Below are positions 21,453 through 33,794 of a stretch of DNA of 64,000 bases, piece after piece (within the stretch, counting starts at the first letter, position 1; each line of letters opens with the position of its first letter). The translations under genes and the position numbers were made by a program. The notes beneath the pieces are model-generated. The model was not told where the DNA came from, did not search any database, and saw only the letters and a program-made list of their open reading frames with translations. The stretch spans positions 35,669,501 through 35,733,500 of the forward strand of contig NC_084921.1 in assembly GCF_958298935.1 (NCBI RefSeq), in the 5' to 3' direction. The stretch is from Phragmites australis. Taxonomy: Eukaryota; Streptophyta; Magnoliopsida; Poales; Poaceae.

Positions 21453-23689
21453 ATGGAGGAGCGGATCGAGCGCCTCATGAACGAATCCGCTGCTGCTTCC
21501 TCCTCCAACTCCGACGAGGCATCCCTCGACCTCCTCAGGTCAGGTTCCCCCGTCCCTCCTTACCCTCTATCTGTGCTGAAACCTAATCATGTACCAGGCC
21601 AGCTGCTTCGTTAGAAACCGCGATTCGGGGGGCGGGTCGATAGTGGTAGTGATTTCTAGATGAATTTGCCGGTGGGATTACATGCCCCCGTATGCTTTAG
21701 ACGGAATGCGCAAGTCAAGTCAGGTGCGGTGGGGGCTTCCATGGCGCCGTGCGGGGAAGGCGTACGGCTGCTACTCGGTGGTGACTCTCGGGTGCAGATT
21801 GCCGCAGCGTGAGGGGAGTTGGGCTTGTGCATGCCGGGGTCCTGCCATAGGAATGCTTGGCACCACTTACTGGATCGGTTCTTCACAGTAGTCGGAAACA
21901 ACGCCGTGGTGCACGGTTTGAACTAGATGGTACGCTTCCTTATGCTACGCGAGATGTGAGAAAATGTAATGCAAGGTGCCTTAGGTCATAACGAAGGTTA
22001 TTGCTCGTGCTCCAGATTTTGAGGTGATAGATTAAAGTATATGCTGTTAGTTGATTGTTCAATTGGCACTGGGATGATCAACTAGCATTAATCACCTTAC
22101 ACACGCATTAAAGAAACCATTCATTTGGAATTTTCCAAAAAGCTTATGTATAGATTCTTCACTCCATCGGAATTATAGGGCCATTATGAGTATAATTGAT
22201 AGTAGTAAAGCACAACATTCGTTCTGGTCTGGGCTAGCAGTTTCTGCTATCTGGTTGCTTTACTTTCAGATAAATTTAGTTTAATGACGCAAGGAAAGAT
22301 CCCTTCACTATTAGATGAGATGGTCACCATTTAGCAGAAAATGTAACAATTCATTGATGCATAATTATTTAGGAATACAAATGCTGTGGTTCATGCCTAT
22401 GTTATTTCTGGGGAGGATTATTTGGCTCAGATATGCTTCAATCTTTTATAAATAACTCAAGATCTATAAATATATTACTCCAAAGAGTGGAAGCCATCTT
22501 GTAGTGGGCATGCAAAGTCCTTACTAGAAAGCTTTTACCTTGAGATGCTGATAATATGATTCATCATAAACTTTTGCATTCACTATGTGAATATTCGCTT
22601 TCTTCTAGTGTGATAGTACAACACAATGGCCCCTCTTATTTCTGAGCATACAACTTAAACTATATTACATTGTGTATTTCTTCAGGAACTGAAAATTGTA
22701 ATTTGGTCACCTTTTGGACGTATGATGATTCTGTGTTAATTAAAACTGCTGATATTGGTCAGGTAAAGTGTAAGTTTACTGTCTGCCACCTATTTTATTA
22801 AATTTTATATCCTGAAAATCATCCACTGAAACTGAAACAGATGATTATGGTAAGAGGAGAAAATGATCCTGCTCCAGAAGGAGTTGAGTACAAGCATGGG
22901 CTTACTCCTCCAATGAGGGATGCATGCAGGTGACGTTTCCGCAGAGATGACTTGAATGTATTCAAATTAATTGCACTTCAGCTCTGTTCGTTTACCATGT
23001 TCATATTAATGGAAGCACTTTTTTAGGCAGAACGCTGATCTTTCTTACACAATGTTGCAGGCAGAGTTGGTTAATCAAGTTGAGAAGCATCTCATCAATA
23101 TTATGCACGGAGTATCTGTCAGTATCCTTTTGGTTGGTTTGTTTTTCCAAATGCTAGCAGTGGAGTAGAATGGTATATGGTTTTTAGGTTTTCTCACTGT
23201 TTTTTGACTACCAATATGAAGTTTTTTTATATGAAGTTCCCTCCCTCTTTGACAAGGGTAATGATATGAATCTTTTAAGCTTGGCATTATAGTGGTTTCA
23301 CACAGATGTTTTAAAAGCTAAACTGCAACAATTGTAAGTCTGAATTTGTGGTTTAACATCGAATCCATCATAGGTTGTTATATTTATACCGTAATAGTTG
23401 TATTGGCTATTAGTTATCACGACTGCATTTGGTTCATTGGTTGAAGGTTTCTCTGTCATACACATCAAAGGAAATTTCTCCATTTTTATGTTCAATCATT
23501 ATGTATTGTTTCTTGACTCCTTAAATAGACTAGAATGCCAATGTAATCGGAGGCGAGGAAGGCAGTGATCGTAAGAAAGCTGCAGTGGCTCGTGCAACCA
23601 AGCTTGATGTTCCAGAGCCTGCTGCAATTGGCGAGGAAGCTGAACCTGAGAGGAGCGACTCGGATAGTCGGATGAGTCCGTGGACCTAG
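21453..23689 (+). pseudogene. TAF7: TAF7 (TFIID subunit 7) pseudogene
   Basis: TAF7 is the TFIID subunit that binds TAF1 and restrains its acetyltransferase activity. Segments in correct order match plant TAF7: an N-terminal exon (21453-21538, EERIERLMNE), TYDDSVLIKTADIGQ (exon to 22762), then 22841-22957 with GVEYKHGLTPPMRDA of the TAFII55 domain, 23061-23118 with NQVEKHLINIMHG, and a C-terminal exon to a stop at 23687. Damage is clear. An in-frame TGA at 22931-22933 lies in the Arg-rich core, a Pro is lost before DLN, and the exon region between the N-terminal piece and TYDD is deleted or scrambled (stops near 22690-22705). The usual N-terminal ILRVPPSV stretch is not intact. Retained introns mean DNA-level duplication, not retroposition. 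Confidence 0.85.
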
Positions 23690-25892
23690 AGAATTGAAGT
23701 GGACCTCAATAGTGCAGCTTCAGTGGGCAGGCGAGCCAGGTTAAACTTTGCAATTTAAGTCAGAGTGTATATCACAACAAAGATGTCTGTTGACTGTTGT
23801 CACTCATGCATCTTGTTGACTATTATCGAAAATTAATCTTATCAGCATGTGTGGGAGTTTACTCCTCCGTTGTAGCGTGGGATGTTGTGTTGATATGTGG
23901 TAACGACAGTAAGACATTGATGCAAATGCTGTGGGCCTGAGTGCCCTCTTTTGCACGGACATGAATCCTGACTTCAAGACTGAAGGCAGATGTAAACACT
24001 AAATTGTGCCTCACGCTATACTGAAATACGGTCCATCATTGTAGCTAATGCACTAGCCGTCACTTATTTATTACGGTTGTAGGTGTTCACCAGATACTGT
24101 AGCACCAGATCCAATGGCTCAGCTGCATGTGAAGTCACCTGACTTCAAAATCCTCCATAGTCAGAGGATCTCAATCCCAGTCGCAGGACGTGCTTCCAAA
24201 TCCTCATTTTGGCTGATGTCCGTACTGTTCCTAATACGGTCCACCAGTAGTAGGTTTAGTTCCATATTTCTTATTCTATTACCCCGTAACAGAAAAACAT
24301 CTGTATACTGTGTATGCAGAATAGACTTGACCATATATATACACACCACTCAGTCATTTAAATTTGAATATTTATTTATTAACTGTGCGTATTGAAAAGA
24401 AACACGAGATTTTATACAGATTCAGATATCTTGATAATAACCTTATGTGTTGTCTTTATTAAACAAAAGCAATTTTAATAAGGTGTGTCTAGATCTATTT
24501 ATATAAATTTTGGTGAGTTCTCTCGTATTCTAAATATCTTATTAGATGAATCTAATCATAGTTTAAATCAGTTGTGGATTTCAATAAATTGCTTTTGCTT
24601 CTATTTTACCCCGTATTGCTTTTGTTTAACGCTTTCTCTGGCTTCTTTTGCCCTTTCTTGGCGTATCTTATCTCTTCCTTATATAGTCGGGTAAGGATAT
24701 ATCATATTTCTAGTAATTTCTCAATTGCTAATTATCAAGTCCTCGTCAACAATAATAAAGTTGGAAGAAACGGTTAGGATGTATTTCTGTCTTTTGTTCA
24801 ATTTAATTTTCTTTGATGCTGTACCACATTTGTGGGAACGCAAATCACCATGTCACAACAATATTAACCAAGTCAAAGCATTCATAGCTCAATATCTGGA
24901 CTAGGTCTTAGCAGAAAGAGTCAGATTAATACTAAAATTGTCCTTAAAAAACAAAACTTCCATTTGGTTATAGTATCTTGTGACACAGTCCTAATTTTCG
25001 CACGTATACGTACGGAGTATATTAGATGCATGTGCATTGACGTAGCATATAGATAAATGGGTTAGTAAACCAATACCTGTGCAATGAAACGGGTCTGTAA
25101 CAGAGAAATAGATGATAAATGTATAATTATTTCTTACGATTATAAAATATATATGGACAAGATCCATTGCCGCACTCTAAACGAGGTAAACCTCAGGAAG
25201 TTTCTAAATTATAACTGTTTTTGTCCTCTAAATTTGCGAAAGAAAAGAGATATTTCGGACTACTGTATGGTTAATTATAGGACGGTACCAAACATTAGAG
25301 ATAGCGCGTCACTATCTTGTCATCTTGTGGCCTTAGCTTTAGTATAGACTTTAGGCTAAGATTTGACTCTATGGAGATTTATAACTAAACGAGATGTGAG
25401 CTTACGAAGTTATGATTATCGGTACACTTGTTTTGTCCGTCAACCTCAAAGTCTAATACTCTTGTTGAGCCGAGTCATGTTAGCTTATATACTATAAGCA
25501 GGGAGTAGCTTTCTCATGACCCCTTCATCTCATACAGGGAGAAATGCTGGTACATTATTTCCCCAATTGCCAATGATGTGTATACTAATTGAGGCTACCT
25601 GGTCAGATTAAAGCCTAATGAGAGTTTCTTACCGAAAGAAGCAATAACACTCATGGGCTATATGCAATTTATTTACGCTAGGATGAGAACCTGCTCACTT
25701 CTATTCATAGCATAGACGTTTGATGATGGTTTGTACCCCTTGCGAGGGATTAGAATGGCTGCCGAGTTTCTTGTCATGCTCGTTCTTCTCAAACCGAAGA
25801 CCGGCAATTTAGGAGTCCTGCCATTCCTGTGATTTCAGCTTGTATCATTCTTTCTATTTTCCCTTTCCTTCTCCTTTTGCGAGTGGACAAAC
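23690..25892. other. Intergenic DNA, nothing recognised
   Basis: A+T-rich DNA between the TAF7 remnant and the kinase gene. All frames are short (under 95 codons), with no domain or codon pattern suggesting a gene. The kinase promoter should lie at the right end, but I could not choose a TATA box with confidence. Confidence 0.5.
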
Positions 25893-27395
25893 ATGTCAGG
25901 TCTACATGACTCCAGTGTTGGTCCTCCTCCTCATCGTGGATGCTGCGGTGCCTGTGCCTCTGCGTTGTGCAAGATGGTGAAGGGCCTTTTACATGTAGCG
26001 ATTGTATTTATCCTATTCCTTATGATTTTTCTTGGATATGAAGATTATGGCTTCAGTGCAAGTATTACTCTTGAATCACTGGCATTCCCTGCCGTTGCTT
26101 GCCTATACTTTTGCACCTCATCAAATCGGAAGGAGAGGACAATTTCCGCAATATTTCTTGCTGTACTTGCTGTAGTGATCGTTGCAGCTGCTCCCAGCGC
26201 CAAGGACAAGATTTCTTCTGTAGCTGTCATTTTCGTCTGCAATTGCGTGGCCCTATCGGTGTACTGCATCTGGAAGTTTTGTGCACTAGTGAAGCCTTGT
26301 CTCCGATGCCGTCGTGCTCGTGGCGCGGCAGCTGCTGCTGCGGCGGCGGCGCCGCCGCCGCCGCTTTTACCGGTGCAACAAGAAGAAGCAGGGTGTAGTC
26401 CCGTGCAACAGACCACGTTCCGCATCGAGGAGCTGCCGCGGGAGTTCTCGTACGAAGAGATTCGAGCTGTGACCGGTGACTTCGGAAGTATGGCGGGGCG
26501 TGGCGGCTCCGCCGAAGTCTTCCGTGGCCTCCTCGACGACGGCACGGCGGTCGCCGTCAAGCGGATCAGCAGCGACAAGCCCGTCGGCGAGGCTGACTTC
26601 CTCAGAGAGATCTCCATCGTGGCGAACGTGCATCACCGCAGCCTGGTGCGCCTCCTCGGCTACTGCCTCCTGCGCGGCGGCGCCGGTCAGTATCTGGTTT
26701 ACCCGTTCTTCGAGAACGGGTCGCTGGACTGGTGGCTGTTCAACGGCGAGGAGAGGAGGCGCCTCCTGCCCTGGCCGACGAGGCGCCGCATCGCCGTCGA
26801 CGTCGCCAGGGCGCTCGCGTACCTCCACCACGAGTGCCACCGGCAGATCCTGCACCTCGACATCAAGCCGGCCAACATCCTCCTCGACGGTGGCCTCCGG
26901 GCGCACGTGTCGGACTTCGGCATCTCCATGTCCATCGCATGGGACCTGACCAGCGTCGACACCTGCGGGAGGGGCACCCCCGGGTACATGGCACCGGAGA
27001 TATGGGCCAGCGCGCTGTCCTCCAAGTCCGACGTGTACAGCTACGGCATGACGCTCCTCGAGCTCGTCGGTGGGCGCCGGAGCTTCGTGCCCGGCGGCGC
27101 CTCGTCCAACACGCCGAGCTTCTTCCCGTGCGTCGTGTGGGAGAAGATGGCGCGAGGCGACCTCATGGAGGTGGTGGACGCGGCCATGGCGTGCGTGGAC
27201 GAGGGGGAGGTGGAGGCGGTGGTGAAGGTGGCGCTCTGCTGCGTCCAGCACCAGCGGAACATGAGGCCCAGCATGCTAACTGTTATGGACATGCTCGAAG
27301 GACGTGTCCCCGCCGATCTGCCGCCGGAGAGCCGTCCGCCGTCCGTCGTGAATTTCACGGAGCCACTTTGGTCGCCAGCCACGCACGATCGGTGA
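25893..27395 (+). CDS. Membrane receptor-like protein kinase (multi-pass N-terminus)
   Basis: Single-exon gene of 500 residues. A Ser/Thr kinase domain (about 197-470) shows a Gly loop GRGGSAEVF, Lys223 in VAVK, catalytic HLDIKPANIL (Asp323), DFG 341-343 and APE 367-369. The HRD arginine is replaced by Leu, so it is a non-RD kinase, a class often linked to innate-immune receptors. In place of an ectodomain the first 135 residues hold up to four hydrophobic segments (about 31-48, 58-75, 83-100, 108-131) and Cys clusters. A poly-Ala/Pro linker (144-160) comes from a GCG run. It resembles the plant RLK group around At5g20050, but this N-terminus is unusual. Substrate and ligand are unknown. The start is the first Met before the Cys-rich region. 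A Sirevirus LTR begins about 115 bp after the stop. Confidence 0.9.
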   Translation: MSGLHDSSVGPPPHRGCCGACASALCKMVKGLLHVAIVFILFLMIFLGYEDYGFSASITLESLAFPAVACLYFCTSSNRKERTISAIFLAVLAVVIVAAAPSAKDKISSVAVIFVCNCVALSVYCIWKFCALVKPCLRCRRARGAAAAAAAAAPPPPLLPVQQEEAGCSPVQQTTFRIEELPREFSYEEIRAVTGDFGSMAGRGGSAEVFRGLLDDGTAVAVKRISSDKPVGEADFLREISIVANVHHRSLVRLLGYCLLRGGAGQYLVYPFFENGSLDWWLFNGEERRRLLPWPTRRRIAVDVARALAYLHHECHRQILHLDIKPANILLDGGLRAHVSDFGISMSIAWDLTSVDTCGRGTPGYMAPEIWASALSSKSDVYSYGMTLLELVGGRRSFVPGGASSNTPSFFPCVVWEKMARGDLMEVVDAAMACVDEGEVEAVVKVALCCVQHQRNMRPSMLTVMDMLEGRVPADLPPESRPPSVVNFTEPLWSPATHDR

Positions 27396-27510
27396 CAATC
27401 AGGCCTCTTTATTTCAAAAATTTGTACTTTTAAAGTTCCACAGCAACTTGTCCGTATATTGCACATCTGCACTTAGCAGACAGTGTACAGAAGAATACAG
27501 TTTCATCTAA

Positions 27511-28313
27511 CATTTCTAAAAACGCACAAACGAAAGTATATATTTTTGAGAGATAAAGTGAGAAAGAAAGTTACAAGATAATATAACTTCATGGATAAAA
27601 ATGAAACTAAATGAATAACAAAATAAAAGGACAATCATCGTCTCTTTTGTAGTATACTTATACCTACCAGCGATGGTATTTTGGTCTATTTCTTGCTCCG
27701 TTCATCGAACGGCCACGACGCCTTCACGACTCAGCTTCGCATCGACGCAAGCTTCACGATGGTGTCATATACTTCTACAATCATCCCATAGTTTTGAGAT
27801 CCAATTATGAAACCCTCGGCACGCTTCTCAAAGCGTGACTCGTCACTTGTTTATACCTTAATCAAGCGCTCTGATGTCAACACGTATACTCCGTCTTATG
27901 ATCTTGACCGTCGATAAATCTCTTCAGCTCCCGATCCCTTGGGCCGCCTTATTACTTGTATCGGCATCCCTTTCGTTTGACTTTGTCAACACGCCATCTT
28001 CATCCTATGTTTTATGCTTTGCTTGACCTCCACGTGTACATCTAGGATCACCCTTAACTCCATCCGGCCTTCTTGATCGTCCAGCACCAAGCACCCGCTT
28101 AGCTCCGATCACCCGTCGCCGACCACCAAATTGCATCTGTCACCTGCGCACCATGAGACAAGCAACCACATTTCTCCAACTACAACTTTAGTTAATACAT
28201 AATCAAAATACTCAAACCAAACTCAAGCAATTCAAAACTTGACAAACCAAATCGACAACCTTTTCAATCACTCATCACATATACACCAATGAACATTTCA
28301 ACTTTGTTTGTCA
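27511..28313 (-). repeat. 3' LTR of the Sirevirus (truncated)
   Basis: On the minus strand the LTR starts TGACAAACAAAG directly after the polypurine tract. It ends abruptly near 27511, where the 5' LTR would continue for about 95 bp to GGTCCTACA. Matching text around 'gagagataaa..gagaaagaaagtt' proves homology with the 5' LTR. Confidence 0.75.
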
Positions 28314-28326
28314 ATCTCCCCCTTGA
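28314..28326 (-). other. Polypurine tract
   Basis: Minus-strand CAAGGGGGAGAT abuts the 3' LTR and would prime plus-strand DNA synthesis. Similar purine runs lie upstream near 28523 (ATGGGGAGCA) and 29755 (GAAGGGAGAG), matching the multiple polypurine tracts known in Sireviruses. The DNA from 28327 to 29982 is otherwise non-coding. Confidence 0.75.
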
Positions 28327-29982
28327 TGAATGCATTGACAACACCTTAAAACACAAATATTTTAGTTTGAAGAACATAAGCTCATCCAAGTGACTAAAAA
28401 CTCAAGAAAGGGCAAAAACATGTCATCTGGCATAAGAAAAATTACATAAGGCTTAAGAGAGGCAAAGACAATCCAAAAACCTCAAAAGAGCAATAAAAGC
28501 TCAAAAACACAAAATCAAATGCTCCCCATGATGAATGCACATTTTTTATTTATGCAAGATTTTCTTTGTGATTTGATGCATATTTTTAATTTATCCCCTT
28601 TTCATTTATTTCTCCTTCTTTGACAATGCAAAAGTCAAAGATAAAACATTATGCAATGCATGAACATGCAAACCTAATGAGTTTTCATAAGTATACCGCA
28701 AAGCATTTACAAATGCTAAAAACGTCAAAGGACTACAAAAAGTAGAGGATGGAGCTCACAATTGCACAAAGACTCAAAAAGAGACAGTGACAAAAAAACA
28801 TGAAGCTTCACAAGCTAAACCCGAAGAATTGGTTGGCGTATTTAATTTGACATAGCCGAATCATGTTCAAAGTGACCACCACATAAGCATCCACTCGTGC
28901 CGAGGCAATACAAGCATTAAGAATAGCCAACTTCAATCTCAAATTAGGCAAACATGCATTCATGATAGTAGAGTTTGCAAACGCTCACATATAAAACCAA
29001 GAGTTAGTTAGATCAAGTGATTAAAACAAAAATTGGTCTTTTAAGTACATTTCTTTCATTCTTATTCTCAAGTTGCCTCTTATCCAAGCGAAGTGTCACG
29101 CGATTGGGTACGACAAACAGCTCGAGGCTTCAAGACAACCGTATTGAATCACATTTTGCACAAGAAACTTGATTTTCACAAGATTATTTAAATTTCACAA
29201 GTTAACAAGTTTTGACAATATCAAGTCAATTAGTATCTTTACGACACAAGAAACATATGTTCCTCCAAGGTTCTACCATGAGCTAAACATTTGACAAAGG
29301 CAGAAAATATAGTGCAATGTTTCCCAATCCATTGTCTTGAACCAATAAGCCTAAAGCAAGATATTCATCAAACTAGCCTAAACATAAGCATTGACTAAGC
29401 TAAAGAAATTACGAACATGATGATCAAGAATGTAACATTTCATAGTTTACATGATTCATAAAATTGCCAAATTTCATCTTAAAGAAAGCTACTTTGCTTG
29501 AAATATTTTATGTCAAAACATCAAAAGGAGTCTAAGATTAAAAGCTTGCTACATACAACTACTCAACTTAGTCCAAATTCAATTCTAGCAAATAAAAATG
29601 TTAAAGACATACAAGTCAAAGCTCAACTACTATGATTATCTTACATGATGCGATGCAATGCAAATACAATAAAAATAAGATATAATATATACAAAGATAA
29701 CTCTCCTTCATACAATACCATAGAAATTACATACACTAAGCTCTCCCTTCAAATAGGCAAATCTAGTAGCATCTAGAGGCTTGATGAAGATATTGGTTAG
29801 CTGCTATTGGGTATGAATATATTTCAAGTCTATATTCCCCTTCTCTTTGTGGTCTCTCAGAAAGTGGAATCTTACGTCTATGTGTTTGATTTTGGCGTGT
29901 TAGACTGGATTATTAGCTAGGCTTATGGCACTATTGTTGTCACACAAAAGTGACACACTCTTAAAATCTAACACAAAGTCCC

Positions 29983-31110
29983 TCAAGGTAGCAACCATTC
30001 ACAAAATATGTGGCAGCAGCTAGCAGCAGCTATATATTCAGCTTCAGCAGTAGACTGCATAACGCTATACTGTTTACGATAAGACCAACACACAAGTGAA
30101 GTACCCAAGAAATGAGTACTGTTCCTATCAATTCTACAACCAGCAAAATCTGTATCGGAAAAACCTTGAACAGAAAGCAAAGAGACAACAGAAATCAGAG
30201 TCCATACTCGAGAGTGTGCTTAAGGTACGTTTCACCGTTTGATGGTGAGATATCCTCGGTGAAGTTTGGAAGCACGCACAGAGACAGACGGCAAAGTGGA
30301 TGTTCGGTCTTATCGTCGTCAGGTACAGGAGGGAGCCAATCATGCTCCTGAACTCCCACTGGTCCACCGCTTCGCCATCTTCATCCAAAGCACAGTCGAG
30401 GTAGCCATCGGTGTTGCCAAGGAATTTGTGTCGCTCATGTCGAACTTCTTTAGCAGCTCCTTGGTATACTTCGTCTGGTGGATGAATTTACCCTGCTTGC
30501 ATTGCTTGATTTGAAGTCTAAGGAAGAAATTGAGCTCGTCCATCATCGACATCTCAAACTCTCTGCTTATAGTTTTTACAAACTTGACCACAAGTGCATG
30601 AAAAGAGCCAAAAAATGATATCATCAATGTAAATCTGAACAAGTAGGAAATCTTTGCCATGCCGAGAGTGAATAAAGTTTTATCAACCGACCCTATAACA
30701 TACCCATGCTCTAACAAGAAATACCTAAACCTATCATATTAAACCTTGGGTGCTTGCTTAAGCCCATACAAAACTTTCTGAAGCTTGTATACTCTATGAG
30801 GGTACTTCGGGTGCTTAAAGTCTAGGAGTTTCTTGACATAGACCTCTTTCTGTATGAAACCATTTAGGAAAATACTATTGATGTCGATTTGATACAACTT
30901 GAAACCCTTGGAATGCCGCAAATGCTAGGAGGATCCTAATGGAATCTAGCCTAGCTATCGGTGCAAAGGTCTCTCCAAAATCTATCATCTCAATTTGAGT
31001 GAAACCTTGAGCCACTAGTCTAACCTTGTTTCTCACTACAGACCCATCCTCCCCCTGTTTTTTTTTTGAAAACCCATTTTGTTTCTATGGTGTGAATATT
31101 ATGGGGGTGG
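29983..31110 (-). pseudogene. Copia reverse transcriptase and RNase H remnant
   Basis: RNase H is marked by STAEAEYIAAASCC and GFSDTDFAGC (29983-30180). Upstream, RT pieces show IDDIIF (about 30610), LDFKHPKYPHRVYKL (about 30800) and [12 protein letters not shown]. Several frames must be joined and stops intervene, so it is inactive. Confidence 0.85.
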
Positions 31111-31317
31111 CTCTACAAGAACCTAAACTTAGTTTCTCTCAAAATTTTCAAGCTTTTCATGCATGACATTGACCCAAATTGAATCAGATAAAGCATGTCT
31201 AACATCATAGGGGTCAAAGGAAGCAACGAATACAGAATTAGTAAAATAAGCATGAGAAGGAGATTTGGACCTCGTTACCCTCTCATTGATACCATCGATC
31301 ATCGTTCGTGAATGGTG

Positions 31318-32436
31318 TCACCATTGAATGTGTTGAGGGGCCTCACACCTTGAGAGAACTTCTCCCTCAAACACAACTGGTGCAGGCTCGAGAGCAGCTA
31401 CAGGATCCTCTACTGGAGTAGAAGAAGCAGAAGCCAGCTCTAGAGCAGGTGTGGTCGAGAGAAGTAATGGATCATCCTCGTCATCACCAAGTGCTAGAAG
31501 ACCGCCATCTATAAAGATGCTCTCGCTCATCTCCCGATCACCTGCACACTTAAAGACAGAACTAGCACAAGGGGTTAACTCATCAAAAGTCATATCACAT
31601 GATTCCATGATGGTGTTAGTATCAAGATTGTAAACCCTATAAGTATGACTATGAAAAGAATACCTTAAGAAAATACCATCAAAAGAGCGCGACTCAAACT
31701 TGTCAAGATTGCCACACTTTAGGAGGAAGCACCAGCAACCAAAAACTCTCAACTGTAAAACTTTCGATTGCCGCCTAAAGCATAACTCATAAGAAGTCAA
31801 ATTCAAGATCGAGCGCAAGAAAATCCTATTTGAAATGTAGCACGTTGTGCTAATGGTCTCAGCCCAAAACTTCTTAGGAGTCCTATGCTCATCGAGCATC
31901 GTCCTAGCCATCTTCATCGAAGTCCTGTTCTTTCTTTCAACCATACCATTTTATTGAGGAACACGCGGGGCAGAAAATTGATGCTCAATGCCATGTTCAA
32001 GGTAGAAAATATTAATGAGATAGTTTTTGAACTCGGTGCCATTATCATTATGAATTGCTTTCAATACATCTTGGAGTTCTTTGAACAATCTCAAAGCTAA
32101 CCTCTAAAAGTGTGAGAACACTTCATTCTTGCTTACAAGAAAGAAGACCCAAGAGTAGCGAGAGTAATCATCAATAATAACAAGTACATAACACTTTTCA
32201 CCCGCCGAACAAACTCAGGAAGGACCAATAATGTCCATATGGAGAAATTCTTCTGGTCGTTCAGTCATCACCAGATTGTTTGGTGGGTCATGAGTGACAA
32301 CCATCTTGCCATATCGACAAGGAGCACAAACAAGATTCTTCCCAAACTTGAGCTTAGGTAATTCTCGGATCAAGCCTAGGGCACTCAAACGAGTAATCAA
32401 ATCAAATCTCATATGCCATAATCTCCTATGCCACAT
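31318..32436 (-). pseudogene. Copia integrase remnant
   Basis: The gag-pre-integrase/zinc region reads MWHRRLWHM with a later CAPCRYGK (32436-32215). The catalytic-core end reads MVERKNRTSMKMARTMLDE (31944 downward), followed by a variable C-terminal part to 31318. Integrase joins element DNA to the chromosome. Stops between pieces show decay. Confidence 0.85.
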
Positions 32437-32830
32437 CCAAAGCTTAGAAGAAGGTTGAGCAAGTAAACACCGAGAAGAACCAGAAATCTTAGAAAAAATG
32501 GCTCCAAAACTCTCCCAACTCGAGAAATCTTACAAATCAAAGCACTAAAAGAAACAAGAACTCGAGAAGTATCGCGCTTCAAGCGCACTTCCAAGTCCTC
32601 ATCTAGCAGTTGAGATATAGAAAACATGTTGTATCCCAGATGCTCAACCAAAGCCACATCTTTGAGAGTAAAACTCTCATGTACCTTTACCGTTCCTTTG
32701 TCCTTCACTCTCTTTTCCGATCATCCCCAAAAGTGATTTACTCGTGATGCTTTGTTGGGATGAGGCTGGAGAACCATGATGAATATCCGGTTATGTGGTG
32801 CGAATAACCAGAGTTACTGAGCCACTTGTT
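32437..32830 (-). pseudogene. Copia protease remnant
   Basis: Just upstream of the integrase, the position of the retropepsin active-site triplet reads N-S-G instead of D-S-G (about 32800), followed by a degenerate ITGYSSWFSSL and stops. Loss of the catalytic Asp would abolish polyprotein cleavage. Confidence 0.6.
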
Positions 32831-33794
32831 CTTCAGGCCTCCACCTACCAAAGATATTGAAGAAGAATAGAAGGTGGATGGCTCAGTACTAGGGTTAATC
32901 AAAAACCTCATGGGAATCCAGTACTAGATCATCCGCTTTGAAGCTAAAATAGTAGGAGCATGCAACTCAATACCAACACGCTGGAGATGAGTATCACAAT
33001 GGGGAACACATGGTCCACCAAAGGACTAGGACACAAAGACTCTTACATGTGGACCAAAACTATATGAGTCATGAGAAAATCCCCAATGGGTAACACCTCT
33101 AGAAAGAGACTGAAAAGCGCTAGAGACTCATGGGTGAAGTGAGGAAAAGACTCATGTATACTAACAGAGGGGCGGTACATGTCCTAGGTACTCCACTTCT
33201 ACTCATGCCTCTCATCTCTCCTATGATGAGTCCTCATCTTATGTTGTGGAGCTCTCTTGGGTGTGGATTTCTTCTTTGTAGGTTGAGATGTAGGATTTCT
33301 CTTTTCTGGTATGGATTGTGAGATATTGATCTTGGATTCTCTGACTCTAGGGTAGTGGGTGAAGTGAAAATAATTTTGCCAGAACTGATGTAAGCAACTC
33401 TCTCAAAGCTCAAACGGAAAGCTAGCCTAGCTTTATCAGCACACATTTTGGTCTTGGCCAAGATCAAATCCATTTTGCTCTTACCTTCTGAGTACTTCTC
33501 CAGAAGAGAAAGGAGCTAATTATTCTTATCCATGAGTTTTTCAACTTGCCCTCTAACCTAGCTGAGCTTGTCCTTAAGGATAATGCAGGTGGGATATTTT
33601 GGCTGCACATCCGTAGAACTCTCATCATTCTCCAATCTAGACTCTAACTCCTTTATGCTCTTGACTTTCACATCAACATCCTTTGAGAGTAAAGGGCAAT
33701 TCTTGCAAGCGTATAAGAGAGTAGGTCTAGACTCCTCTTCAAGGAGCTTCTTCTCGGCAGTCTCAAGTCGACAGGCAACTTGAGTATGCTCAGT

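Noticed and set aside
26045..27472. Long frames overlapping the kinase gene in other frames and on the minus strand
   Set aside because: Shadow frames of a G+C-rich coding exon; only the 25893-27395 frame carries kinase motifs in order.
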